Positions 40,501 through 54,774 of a stretch of DNA of 64,000 bases are shown piece after piece. Below the pieces are notes generated by a model. The model was not told the origin of the DNA and did no database searches. It saw only the letters and a list, made by a program, of their open reading frames with translations. A program made the position numbers and the translations under genes. The stretch spans positions 22,973,400-23,037,399 of the forward strand of contig CM049322.1 of NCBI GenBank assembly GCA_026874595.1, in the 5' to 3' direction. This DNA comes from Sipunculus nudus (Eukaryota; Annelida; Sipuncula; Golfingiida; Sipunculidae). Every line of letters starts with the position of its first letter. Within the stretch, counting starts at the first letter, position 1.

Positions 40501-43500
40501 TATCTCAACTTGCACCTAAACATGGCACCTCTAGTTTTTTCTTCAATTACATTTTCTAGCTGGGATTCTACTATATTTAATTCTTCTTTGATATTTTCAT
40601 TTCCAGAAATTTCAAATTCCTCTTTCAAAAAGTTTAATGTAGAAGCTGAACTTTAAAAGTAAGAACTTTTTGAAAAGTAATTTAAATATTAATTATTAAT
40701 TTAAATTGTTGGATGAATATAATGAGTATACCGGATAATTAAAATTTTGATCATTGTTTTCTCTTCATGTCAAATTGCAGATAATCCTGCTCAACTTTCA
40801 TAACGTTGACACCAAGTGTAACCGCAATAATGTGACGATTTATAACGGACAGAACATCACTGATGATGTTTTTGAAAACGTTTGCGGGACATCACGCCCG
40901 TTGCCATTAGCAACGACCAGTCGTCATGCTCTGGTCGAGTTCCGTACAGATTCCTCACCAGACCGGTACACAGGGTTCGCTCTGGCCGTCAAGGCAACCA
41001 ATCACGTGCCGACAGGTAAGTCACCATTTTCGCACCAGAGGTCAGTAAATGCAACCCTTCAAAGGGTACTGAGACTGTGTACTGGGATGGTTTTGCTGGG
41101 AAATATTTTTATAAAGCAAAACTAAACTGATAGTCTGAAAGAACAGGAATAATATTATCCCTAATTATGTCCCTTTAAGTAAGCCTGTTAAAACTGACCA
41201 GCTTGTGTTAGAGTAGAACTACCAGTATTTTTACAACATTTGTCTAAAAATATAGACCTACACGATTTATCAAAACATTTATTCTTCATGAACAAGTCCA
41301 TAAACATTACAGCCTGCTGTAAACGTTTTCGTCTGTATTTAGGATTCGATGTCGCTTGCAGTCACATAACCAGACCAGCGACAGTGGAGACCCCGATGTC
41401 CCTGGTCATGTCCATACAGTATGGTATCTACACGCGCCCCAAGTTCACCCACCTATGTAAATGGCAAATCCTGGCACCGGCAGGACAGGTAGGTGATGAG
41501 TGACCTCTAGCGATGGGTGTTGAAACTAATTAACAACACACAACCTCCGGTTGCCAGATGCATGACGTAATAAACGAATATATCAATTTTGTATATAAGC
41601 ATATATTTGTCATTTTGTCTTAAATCTAATTAAACATGTATCAGGTATCATATTAGGACAGTTAATCTTATGAGGGGAATTCGCCGTGCTTCACACTTAA
41701 TATCGTATAGATTTTACCGTGTGTTTGTCCCATATTGTAATTGAAAGTGTAAGCCCTGTATGTCTTTATCATTCAGATTACTAGGGTTCCAATTTTCTCT
41801 TCCCGCTTTGTATGTGAATAGACTCTTAATTATCTGTTGATGTTTATTGCGTACTTTATATGCGAGTTGACTCTTGTTTATATGTATGATATTTTTTTAT
41901 ACTGTGTTGATACAGCTGATAAGGATGAAGCTGTTGAACTTTGAATTAGACGGTTCCGGGCCACAGTGTAAGGATGAATACCTCAAGATATCTGATGGTG
42001 CGTGCGCCGATTCAGAAGTGAGTATATATGACTATTTGTTGAAACATCTGTTAACACTTCATTCATTGTTTTAGCCATGCACGTGTAAGTTCGCACGACC
42101 ACCCACATATGGAGTTTTGGAGTCATTATGTCCAATATTGCAACATTTATTTAACACACCTCCAGTGCGGCTACATATGCGTACTCATTCATTCGAGTAA
42201 ATATTTCAGCAACACATACTAATTTATATTTGTGCCGAAGCATCCCACGGATAAAAACTTTTATTACAAGGGTGGACACGTACTTACGGATATTGATTGT
42301 GATAATAAAGGTGACGAAATAAATTATTTCAGTGTCACGTTTTTTTTTATTGTAAAAACTTTGTAAATCCCTTTTGATCTGTAAAATGGCGGAAGTATAA
42401 TCGTTGTGAATGATAATCTCCATCGTCATCATTAATACATGCACAATAAAAGAAGTAAAAGGGATCATCGTCATCAAACAATGATAATAAAAATAGAAAT
42501 AATAACAACCATCATCTTATAAGCGTCATGATAACTCTCTGCGGAGTGCGACGTGACCTTTGACCTGCTGTATTTTATCGTCAGCTATTACACCGCCGTT
42601 GCGGGACACACACGGACCAGTCAGCGTGGTACAGCGGGAAGCGTACACTATGTCTGGAGTACAGCAGTACAAACAGCATCAGCCGGGGCTTCCAATATCT
42701 GCTGGAGTTTGTTAATATATCAGGTAAATATCAAACACCTCACAGAAAAACCTTCACTGGCTAAAGTGCGACAAAGGCTGTACATTCTTGGCACATACAA
42801 ATCCCTTCAATTGATGGCACCAACGAACCTCTTATTCGTGACCACACACGTATTGGCAGCACTTCAAAGAAGGCTCGTGAAACCCAGACTCCAAGTAAGA
42901 CTGTCTGTATATATACTGACGTTGTTTGAGGTCAGAGTACAACACGCAGATACAAAGCATGTTGTTCCCTACTTCAGGCTCTGAAACGGCCAAAATAAAA
43001 ACCATATACAGGTGATAAAACTGGAACACTGCTTAACTAGAATCATATACAGGTGATAACGCCAGAACACTGCTTAAATAGAATCATATACAGGTGATAA
43101 CACCAGACCACTGCTTTAATAAAAATTATATACAGGTGATAACACCAGAATACTGCTTAAATAGAATCATATACAGGTGATAATACCACAACACTGCTTA
43201 AAAAATCATATACAGGTGATAACACCAGAACACAGCTTATATAAATAGAATCATATACAGGTGATAACACCAGAACACTGCTTTAATAAAAATCATATAC
43301 AGGTGATAACACCAGAACACAGCTTATATAAATAGAATCATATACAGGTGATAACACCAGAACACTGCTTTAATAAAAATCATATACAGGTGATAACACC
43401 AGAACACTGCTTAAATAGAATCATATACAGGTGATAACACCAGAACAATGCTTTAAAAAAAATCATATACAGGTGATAACACCAGAACACTGCTTAAAAA

Positions 43501-46500
43501 TCATATATAGGTGATAACCCCAGAACACTGCTTAAATAGAATCATATACAGGTGATAACCCCAGAAAACTGCTTTACTATAAAATCATATCCAGGTCATA
43601 ACACCAGAACACTGCTTTAATATAAAATCATATACAGGTCATAACACCAGAACACTGCTTTAATGAAAATCATATACAGGTAATAACACCAGAACACTGT
43701 TAAAAATAAATCATATACAGGTGATAACACTAGAACACTGCTTAAAAAATCATATATAGGTGATAACACCAGAACACAGCTTATATAAATAGACTCATAT
43801 ACAGGTGATAACACCAGAACACTGCTTTAATAAAAATCATATACAGGTGACAACACCAGAACACTGTTAAAAATAAATCATTTATAGGTGATAACACCAG
43901 AACACAGCTTATATAAATAGAATCATATACAGGTGATAACACCAGAACACTGCTTAAATAAAAATCATATACAGGTGATAACCCCAGAACAATGCTTTAA
44001 TAAAATCATATACAGGTAATAACCCCAGAACACTGCTTAAATAAAATCATTTACAGGTGATAACCCAAGAACACTGCCAAAAAAATCATATACAGGAGAT
44101 AACATCAGAAAACTGCTTAAATGGAATCATATACAGGCGATAACACCAGAACACAGCTTATATAAATAGAATCATATACAGGTGATAACACCAGAACACA
44201 GTTTATATAAATAGAATCATATACAGGTGATAACACCAGAACACATATTATATAAATAGAATCATATACAGGTGATAACACCAGAACACTGCTTTAATAA
44301 AAATCATATACAGGTGATAACATCAGAACACAGCTTATATAAATAGAATCATATACAGGTGATAACACCAGAACACTGCTTATATAAATAGAATCATATA
44401 CAGGTGATAACACCAGAACACAGCTTATATAAATAGAATTATATACAGGTGATTACACCAGAACACAGCTTATATAAATAGAATCATATACAGGTGATAA
44501 CACCAGAACACAGCTTATATAAATAGAATCATATACAGGTGATAACACCAGAACACAGCTTTTATAAATAGAATCATATACAGGTGATAACACCAGAACA
44601 ATGCTTTCATAAAAATCATATACAGGTGATAACATCGGAAATCTGCTTAAATAGAATCATATACAGGTGATAACACCAGAACACAGCTTATATAAATAGA
44701 ATCATATACAGGTGATAACACCAGAACACTGCTTAAATACAATCATATACAGGTGATAACCCCAGAACACTGCTTAAATAAAATCATATACTGGTGATAA
44801 CACCAGTTTCCTCCACCCTTACCGACTACCGAGCGCAAACATGCGAGCCATGGAGAACGCGTCGTATTAGTTACTAAAACTAGTTGTACAATCCATGTAA
44901 AATAAATAAAGTTTATAATGCTAAAAAAGTTTATAATGTTTATAACATATATATTTATATATTAATATACGACCTGCTAGGTCTTACCCTCCAATTTTTT
45001 TTTTTTTTAAACGTACCTTCAGGTGAACAAAATTAGGAAAGAGTATCGTACAGAATGGACATATATGCTGTTAAGATTCAAATGTGTGCGAACTGTAGCA
45101 TTGATGAATCATATTGAAGAATAACAAGCGATGATAAAGAGTTTACTCGCTTTTCGTGTTACCCGTGTGACCCCAATTTTGTTTGATAAAATCTCCGAAT
45201 ACCTGTTATGGTACCGTTGTTCAAGACCATAGCGTAGATACTATTGCACTCTGGATCTCGATGTTCAAGTGGAAATACAGGACATTGTTTCTAAATTAAC
45301 ACATTTTTCCAGGGATAACGTAAAATAGTGACAGGGATTTCTTAGTCGTGACTTAAAAGAATTTATATTTAATTATGAAAATGTGTATAATATTATATAT
45401 GTGTTTGTGCTCGCTATTTTTCAGACCTGGCATGCAGCAATAATCCTCCTTCTTTTAAACTAACGGAACCCACCCCAGTGTCACCATCACCATGGCAACC
45501 AAACGGACCAACTTCGAAAAAGTGCCAGTGGACAATCCAAGCACCGATTGGAAAGGTATTTTAACTCTGCTTTGTAAAGAATGTCATCGAGAGAATCACA
45601 CTACATCACATAGATTCAAATTCGAATAGGCTGTTTGAACTTACACTTGAGTGAACATTGACATTGTTTATATTTACGCGTTATTCCTGAAAATAACCAC
45701 AAGATTATTCTTATATAAATCGTTTGCAGGCAGAAGTAATCAATGTTTCTTAAATCAGTATATGACCAGATGTGATATTTTTTTGTACAAGTTGTAACAG
45801 AGCTTTCTCCTTTTGCAGGTAATTAATTTTCAGACGGAAAAGCTGGACTTTCCCGGAGAGTGTGATCAGAACCGTGGGGTGTTTATCTACGATGCCAATT
45901 TTGCAAATCCTACATATTTAGTGAAAAAATTATGTCTACCCTCCGACAAACAAAACACCTCTAGCAGTCACGTGAACATGCACGTGGTTTTCCAGGGCGT
46001 CCGCACAAACAACGCAGGCGACACTTTCCGCGGGAGTTTTGAGTTCACGGAGATTGACAGTGAGTAAACTTCACTCCTGTATAATTCAACTCAATCATTG
46101 TCATATCCGCAGCTCTCAGCGTCTTATTTAATCTAATGCTCACATTATTGCTTACACTATGTTATTCGTATTTTAATTTTCCGTTCCACATAATTCCACT
46201 GTCAACATGCATGTTAGTGTACCTTGATCTATAAACGTCTGAAATATCAAACGTTTTCTCCGTCTAGGATATGTTTTTAAATGATTTTCCACATTTCCAG
46301 GCCGTGCTTGTGGCTCTCAGCCGCTGAGACTGACGTCACCTGGAGGAGGGTTTTCTTCCCCTCGGTACAGCGGCACCTACCCGCCAAACTCACACTGTAC
46401 TTACAGCATGGAGGCACCCTACAGACAGGTCAGTCCGCCGACAGGTGGCGACACCAGCTGGTCTCGCTGCGCCGAGGTGCCCTATTGATGCCCTGTTGTA

Positions 46501-49500
46501 AAATGTTCTACTAAATATCCGAAAATGTTATCCTTTATCCTATGTGGTTTATTCTTTCATTAAAAAAAACAGTCAAAACTAATGCATCCGTAGCCTGTGC
46601 GTGTATATGACCGCTGACTACGTGTGCGATATAGTCTCAATTTATTTCAAGTTAATTGTTATTTATACAATTTTATCACATAACGTTCTGTGTATGTGTA
46701 TGATTTTATTTATCAGGCCGTGCGTCTAGAGTTTTTGAACTTCCACATGAAGGACTACTCTAGCCGTGGTCTGTGTATGTACGAGAACATCACTATCTAC
46801 GACGACGGTCTGCCCCTCCCCACCAGAGGACTCGGCATCTTCTGCGGCCCGTATGCCCCGACACCTGTCGGCGTGACTCAGAACAAAATGCTCTTGGAGT
46901 TCAAAGGAAACAGGGACCCGCCGGTGTTCTCCGGGTTCAGGGCCCGCTACAGCTTCATCGATACAGCGGGTAAGAGCGTGACGATTTCCTGGAATACCGT
47001 ATTGAGAATATAGTCAGAAAGTGTTCAGGAAGAGTTATTCTCTCCTGGTCTTTTTAACTGTAATATGAACGTAAGTAACAGTTTTTAACATGAATCCTTT
47101 AGTATCACTAAATAAGCCTGGTCACAGCTCCAGATGTTAGTTTTATCCCAATTGCTGGTCAACAGATAATGGGTTGGTTCTCTCAGGACATGCATGCTTT
47201 TTTGTAAACGCATTACACGCTACGTCGGGTTGATATGTCAGTTAAAATGCCACCATTTTCTTAAATGAACAACTACATTGTCAGCAACACATTTTGTTTA
47301 AGCTAAGCAGTGGTCTAATAGTTCCAACGGTTTCTTTAAAATGAGCATTTTTAGAATATACTAAGACCCAAACACTACAGTGTGTCGCTTGTAGCCATTG
47401 GATGCGGGGCTGATGAGGAGGCGAGTCACCTGCCGGCGGTGATAGACTGGGGCCCCGGTAAACTCCTCTCTCCGTCTAACTGGGGCGGACTCAGCGCCTG
47501 TAGGTACAACATCTCGGCACCGTCAGGAATGGTCAGTCGTCTAGCTTTATTTACGATTCTCCTCGTCAAGAACTGGACGCTGCTCCCCCCCCCCCTTTCG
47601 TCAGCGTCCATCATGACCCTTTTTACCTTCTGGCAGTCATATCATGCTTGTGCCTAAAAATATAAAATAATCCCCAATACATGAACAACATACCAATTTC
47701 TGGAACATTTAAAAGCTGAGCGAGCGGCGATGTAAGTAGAGCTTTCATACACAGTTTTTGGGATTACTGGATATTTTCGCGGAACAAAATGAAATCCCTG
47801 TCTGAATTTATAATTCTTAGATTAAATAAACCGTTGGAGGGGCTAGGATTTGAGCATTTAGCGGGAAAGCCCTTCTGCTCTGATATGAGGGCTGGTAGAA
47901 CCAGATGTGTCACGTTCTGGCTGATATCTTGCGAGCCGGGAGGGGGTTGGAGGAGTACACGCCCTCAGCGTCCAGTTCTGGACAACGTTTCATCCTGTTC
48001 ATTACTGTGCAATTTTCCACAACAGAAATTACTCCATTGCCACCGAATTCGTAATATTTATCCACCAATAATTTTATCAACGTTTGGTTATACTTTGCCT
48101 GATAATGTGTTTGATAATGTTTTCAGTTATTGGTGAGTGTATAATTTGACCGGAGTGCATAAACTTTACTTATTAATATGTGGAATATAATTAGGATTTA
48201 TCAAGGTCAATGTGATTTCGACATTAAAATCGTTAAATGGGGATAAATGGGAGGGTTTTATTAAGTGGTATATACTGTGTACAGGCCAATCCCGTTATAT
48301 AACATATTCCCATAAAATGGAAATGAGCAAATTGTTGACCAATGATAAAAAATGTCAAATTATTGTATCCTTAATTCGTAAACCTCTCGACTAATGTATT
48401 CTGGTCATGGGTAGTGTATACAAATCAAACCCGAATAACTTAAACTTGGCCTGTTTAACAATAAGATTGTCCGCCTGGACGTGAGCGGTTACAACATGGA
48501 GTCGTGTCACGGTCGGTGCTGCCGCCTGGAGGTGTACGAGGGGACTAACCGCCTGTACTCCCGGTGCCGGACGTACGTGGAGCCCCCCGAGCACGGCCCC
48601 ATCATCACGCCCACAGTAGAGTCCATCAGAGTGACCATCCTCGGCAGTCCCTTCTTGTCGCAGGCAGCCGGAGACTTCACTTTAATGTACACGTTCGAAG
48701 AAAAAGCCAGTAAGTCTACCAGCAGATGTGGTTGCGTTTTCTCTTTTTAGCCTTTGAATTAAGGGTGTGTATAGGATATATGACAGGCATAAACATTTGT
48801 TGTGATATAACTTGGAAATTGAAAAGTAAAACTTTGTTATAAATTAAAGTTTGCTGATTGTTCTTCTTAACCATAGAGGAAAGAATATTTTTCAGAAAAG
48901 GTAATTTTTTTTCGTTCTAACATTAATTTAAAAAATAGTTTATTTCTCGAACAGCTAATATCATATATGGCTTATAATTATGCATATATGTCACTTTCAA
49001 TATTAATTTCAAAACCGCCCTTCAGATTGTTTTTGTAAGATAAGTTTCACAGGTTTAAATTTTTGTATCATTTGGGAAAAGACTGATTTCAAAACGAAAA
49101 TTATGTTTTAGCAAATAAAATAAACAGAAGCTTAAGAAATATTCCTTTGGAATGTTTTGGTGTTATCTTAAATTATGATATCTTTTACGTTGCATTAAGT
49201 GTTCAGATTCATTTCCACAACACTACAGTCATTCCTTCGTTATCCCTATCTCATATCAGATAATACATTATTAAATAAACTGCCCGTGTTTCAGAATACG
49301 CGTGTGACGCGAATCATCGGCCGTTCGTGGTGAAGCCGGGAGCTGCTCAGAGCGGTACCATCACCACGGCTCAGTTCGGCCGCGGCCACTACCCCCGAAA
49401 CCAAAACTGTCTGTGGATTATAAACGCCAGCCCGGGAGAGGTACGTACGCTTCAGACAGACGTCACAGGTCATACCTATTTATGTAAGCCAGCGTTAAAT

Positions 49501-52500
49501 GCCTACCCTACTCTAAACCAATCTCACACCCTAGCTACACTGAACACACAAGCGTGTTTTGCAACATCTTTATACATGTAATACGGATGTACAGATGGGA
49601 TTACATCTCAGATTATATGGATAGATTCTAGGTTTACTGCAGCCGTTGTATATATTTAAACTTTTAAATAAGAAGAAGAAATTAATACAGGAAGCCTTGT
49701 TGGGCCCCAGGTTCTTCACCCTATATCAAAGTCAGACAACTATAGGCTTATCTATGATATATATATACCGGTAGCAGACCTTTGTCACCGAACCCCTCTG
49801 TGGCCGTGCTTCAGATATGCACTTTTTGTGTTGACTTGAATGCTGCAAAGTGTGTCCTCAGTGTGTCCTTTTTCTAAATTTTTAGAGTTATTTAAAAATA
49901 TTTTATCGACGGGGCTATCGCAGCGCCATCTATCGGCAACTAGGATTGCGTATCGTGACAGAAAGCAGCGTTACTCTGAATCCCGGCCTCAGGTCCGCCG
50001 GCCCCCTGTTCCGACCCATGCATGTTATTTTATGATATCTTTTCATTTTCCGCGACTTATGTAGGATTAGACATTACGAAAGATTCCGGTTTGCATAAAG
50101 CACCAACAAACATAGTATAATTTGATTTTACTAATATACATTATTATGGATATATTAATTTATATTAATATGCCATATATGGCAAGTAAAGTTTTAGAAA
50201 AACTTTCGTCTTTTCCCTGGTTTATTAATTTACTATTATCTTTAGGCATGTTATTCCTAAGGCCGTGTACCAAATTGACATCTGTCACCGATGTGTTTTT
50301 AATAGTAAAATTGTTTAGACAGTCTTCATTATGTCAAAGTGCCGTCTGTCGATTTTGGGGTGAGACTAAACTGGTCTTCAAGTGCAAAATAATGAACAAG
50401 GTGGTGTTATAAAAACGAGAGGCTTCCACACAAAGTATTACTTTTCTGTTCTCGCCTGATCAAGATGGTTTCTTCTAGGAACCATCCTTCTTTTCGTTTT
50501 CAATCTGGGGAACTTCCAGGGCCCCTGTAGATTTTGTCCAAAAATGTGTGTTTTGTCTTAACCTTGGTATTTCTAAATATAAATTTTATAAATATTTTAA
50601 ATTTATGTCTGAAGTTTCATGTTCCCTGGTCTTGTATAAGTCACATACTATAGTATCTTTAATGCTCGGAATAAGTGAGCCACGTCACTGGAGCCATTTT
50701 TTAAGTGCCAATTTTGATATTCGTGAACAATACTTTTGTTGGTTGGACCAAACATTACTCAATGCGGTCACACTCGTTCTGATTGTTATCTCCGTCAACC
50801 AATGTTGGCATTTGTGTCTTTTCTGATTTCAGATAATAGAGATCTGGTTCCGCCATTTTGACATATTAGACTGTGACGATAAGTGCCAGTGTTCCCACGT
50901 GACCCTGTATAACGGAAACACGACGTCAGCGACGCGCATGAGCACCATGTGCGGAAGCGCAAACTACCGGCTGTACTCCAATATAAACGCGCTGACGGTG
51001 GAGTTCATATCACCAGATGACAGATCAGCACAGGGGTTTTTCGCCATCTACACAATAGTCCACAATACAGGTATGTCAATGGATCTTTAAACATCTGCTA
51101 CATGAAAAAAAAATAATAAAAAAAAAAAACAGGTAACCAACTTCCAGGTAGCTTGTTTGACCTTTATGTCTGCAAAGCAACCAGAAAATATTTACTGCTA
51201 TTGGATAAGATAAATACATTGTATTTCATTTTAAATTAACGGAGATATCATAGTGAACAAATCAGGCTTGGTCACATTTTGTTACATGATGCTTACTCTT
51301 TAAGCCAGTATCACATTGAGCTGTGAACCACTGCAAGGGAGTTTCAAAAATTTCTCGAAACGTTCGCAGGGGTTCTCAATATCCTTGCTTGAGTCGCCGG
51401 AGGATTATATCACCCTTTACTATTTTTTGGCAACAAATATCCGTTTATTTAATAAACATGCCGTATTTAACGCGTGACGATGACGTTTTTACAGAGAGGG
51501 CGTGTGTAGGTGGCGCTGCTCTCCGTATGAATTACTCCCCTGGACGGATCATGTCTCCCCCCGACTCATTACTGGATAAAGTACGTAACACCTGTGCCTG
51601 GACCATCACGGCGACCTTCGGCCAGGTAAGCGAAATAGGTCATCTAGTAACATGTATGATGGTTGTCACTTAGTATTTTATAGAAATTAAACGATGAAGG
51701 ATACCTACAGCAAGACTCGAAAAATGTTTATACTGCCCTATCTTGCAACTATGCACGTGTTCATATTCACTTTATTGTTAATGAGTTTCTAATATAAAAA
51801 AAAGTTTAAAAAAGTGATTTTGCCATTAAACATTTAATTAATAGTTAAACATAGTTCGAGGAGTTAATGATTGCGTGTTTAAGGAAACAGAAAGGCCTTC
51901 TACTATAACGTATAATACTAGTAATCTTCACGTTATCTGTTGTGTATACTGACGTCGCTAACACTAAATGAAGACTACCCTATACATTAAAAGATCATTC
52001 TCGACTTGTAGTGAGTATTAAACATACCTATAAAAGGTGTCTTATTTTATTTAAATCCGCTAAAAACCAGGTATCTGACATATTTGTCGTGACCTTGCAA
52101 CTTTTATGCCTAAAACGGAACCGGGTATTAGATAAAGGATTATCGGCATTTACAATAAACTTCGCCATTTTGAACGGCTATTTCTTCATTTCCTAACTGG
52201 GTTAGTACGTCCTTGGGGAAAACAGCAACAAGCTGTGTTGGACAAAACAGGCCTTTTAGACTACGCATTATTCGGCTGGTTTAAAACTTTCATAATATTA
52301 GGACAGGCAGATATGATGTCCCCATGGACCTTTCACGTGTCGCGAGTGCAGAACATTAGGTTATATTCATGTCGCGAGTGCAAGGCAATCCTGGGAGGCT
52401 CTTAAAACAGCTCTTAAAACAGCTTCCCGGGGTCATTATATCAGAATCATGGCAGCAGTTATATCTTTTAACATTTATTACATTTATTTATGTATTTCTA

Positions 52501-54738
52501 TTTCTGTTGCAGCACGTGGAGGCCTGGTTCAGTGTTTTAGATCTCGGTCACGGTATTCGGTGTGGTTCTGACCCCACCTTCACCTTTCGTGACGGCGGTA
52601 ACCCCATCGCCAGGGTGATGTTCAGGTTTTGTGGCGGGAACCACGACGTGACCAAGTTGTCCAAAATCAGATCCACCCTGCACCAGCTCTACATAGAGTT
52701 CGAGAGCCCAAGCATCCAGAGGTACAACTACGATCTGCATTACAAATTTACAGGTAAGTCTTACATCACAACAATAAATTAATAGGCAATACCAGGGCTT
52801 GGTTCAAATGCAACCTGGTGTTTTTAAATGCAAATGCAAATGCGACTCAGTACTGTAATTATCCCATTTATGTTTTCAGTTAGATCAGTTTTCATGTTAT
52901 TAAATATAGTCTAAAATGACTTACCTCATTCAACTTTGTCAGATCACAATTATGATTATTTATCATAAAATAAGTTTACGAACATTTCGATATGTTTATA
53001 GTATAGAGTAAACGTGCATAGACCTTTAATTAATAATTGCAACCCAAGAGACAGCTTGTAGAGCCCCCCCCCCCCCCCCCCCCCCCCCCACCCTAACACA
53101 CGCAAACAAACCCATTCAGCACAGTGTTATGCTAAACATTTAAATTTATCAAAAACATCAATTTGTAATTGATATTTCAGTACAAGCGTGTATCGACATC
53201 ATACAATATCAACTGCTGTCATTTTTATTTAGCCAGATGTCGTTTTCATGTAATGTTTTAATGGTAACAAAGTACCGAATGCCGTTATCATGTTATGTTT
53301 AGTGTTAGTCAAGTGCCACATGCCGTTATCGTGTAATGTTTAGTGTTAGCAAAGTCCCACATGTCGTTATCATGTAATGTTAAGTGTTAGCAAAGTGCCA
53401 CATCCCGTTATGTAATGTTCGGTGTTAACAAAGTGCCACATGCCGTTATCATGTAATGTTCAGTGTTAGCACAGTGCCACATGCCGTTATCATGTAATGT
53501 TCAGTGTAAGCAAAGTGCCACATCCCGTTATCGTGTAATGTCAAGTGTTAGCAAAGTGTCAATAGCCGTTATCATTTAATGTTAAGTGTTAGCAAAGTGT
53601 CCACACCGTTATCATGTAATGTTAAGTGTTAGCAAAGTGCCACATACCGTTATCATGTAATGTTTAGTGTGAGCAAAGTACCACATACCGTTATCATTAT
53701 GTTTTGTGTTGCTGGATTAAATGGGGTCTGCCGTTTGGTTTGAAGTTCCTGATAGGTCCATGCAGACCGGGGCGATAATAGGGATAGTGATGGGCGTCAT
53801 TCTGTGCCTGGTGTTAGTCATCTGTATCATCATAGTCAGCGTCATCAAGTACAGGCAGATACAGGTGAGTCATGAAGTGCGTCATTCTGTTGCAGGTGTT
53901 AGTCATCTGTTTTATTATAGTCGGCGTCATCAAGTACAGACAGATACAGGTATTTCATGAAGTGCGTCATTCTGTGTCAGGTGTTAATCATCTGTTTCAT
54001 CATAGTAAGTGTCATCAAGTACAGACGGAAACAGCTAAGTCACGAAGTGCGTCATTATGTGCCTGATGTAAGTCATCCGTATTATAGTCGGCGTCATCAA
54101 GTACAGACAGATACAGGTGAGTCCTGAGGTGCGTCATTGTGTGCCTGGGGTTAGTCTTCTGTATCATCAATGTCAGCATCATCAAGTGCAGGCAGATAGA
54201 GTTGAGTCATGAAGTGCGGGTGAGTCATTTTGTTCCTAGTGTTAATCATCTGTTTCATCATAGTCAGCGTCATCAAATGCAGGTGAGTAATGAAGTGCGT
54301 CATACTGTGTCCGGTTTAAATCATCTGTTTCATCATAGTCAGCGTCATCAATTACAGACAGGTACAGCTAAGTCATTAAGTGTGTCATTATGTGTCAGGC
54401 ATTAATCATCTGTATCGTAATCATTAGCGTCATCATGTACAGACAGACACAATTAAGTGGTGAAGTGAGTCATTCTCTGAGAGGTGTTAAACATCTGTAT
54501 CATCATAATCATCGTCATCAAATACAGATAGATACAGGTGAGTTGTATCATAAAATCAGCCTCATGAGGTACAGACAGACACGGGTAAGTAGTGAAGTGA
54601 GTCATTCTCTGTTAGATGTTTTACGGGTCATCGCCAGTTCTGATAAATGCAAACATTTTGATGAGGCTTTGCGTTCGATAATGCCATATCATAGACCATG
54701 TATCTCTGAAAAAAATTAGAAATAGTTTACAACATTTC

Positions 54739-54774
<36 letters not shown>

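Larger units (their letters stand above)
30866..40780 (+). other. CUB gene intron 2 (9.9 kb)
   Basis: Contains, in order, a 14-base G run (30954-30967), the 33-bp minisatellite, a foldback element inserted in it, a small minisatellite remnant and an antisense LINE. Confidence 0.85.

Noticed and set aside
42553-42984. 144-codon frame as a separate gene
   Set aside because: It overlaps exon 6 of the CUB gene in another frame and extends into the intron.
43617-44635. Minus-strand LSPVYDSIY-rich frames
   Set aside because: By-product of the intron 6 minisatellite.
47789-48394. Intron 11 open frames as a nested gene
   Set aside because: Weak composition and no motif; left as possible mobile-element debris.
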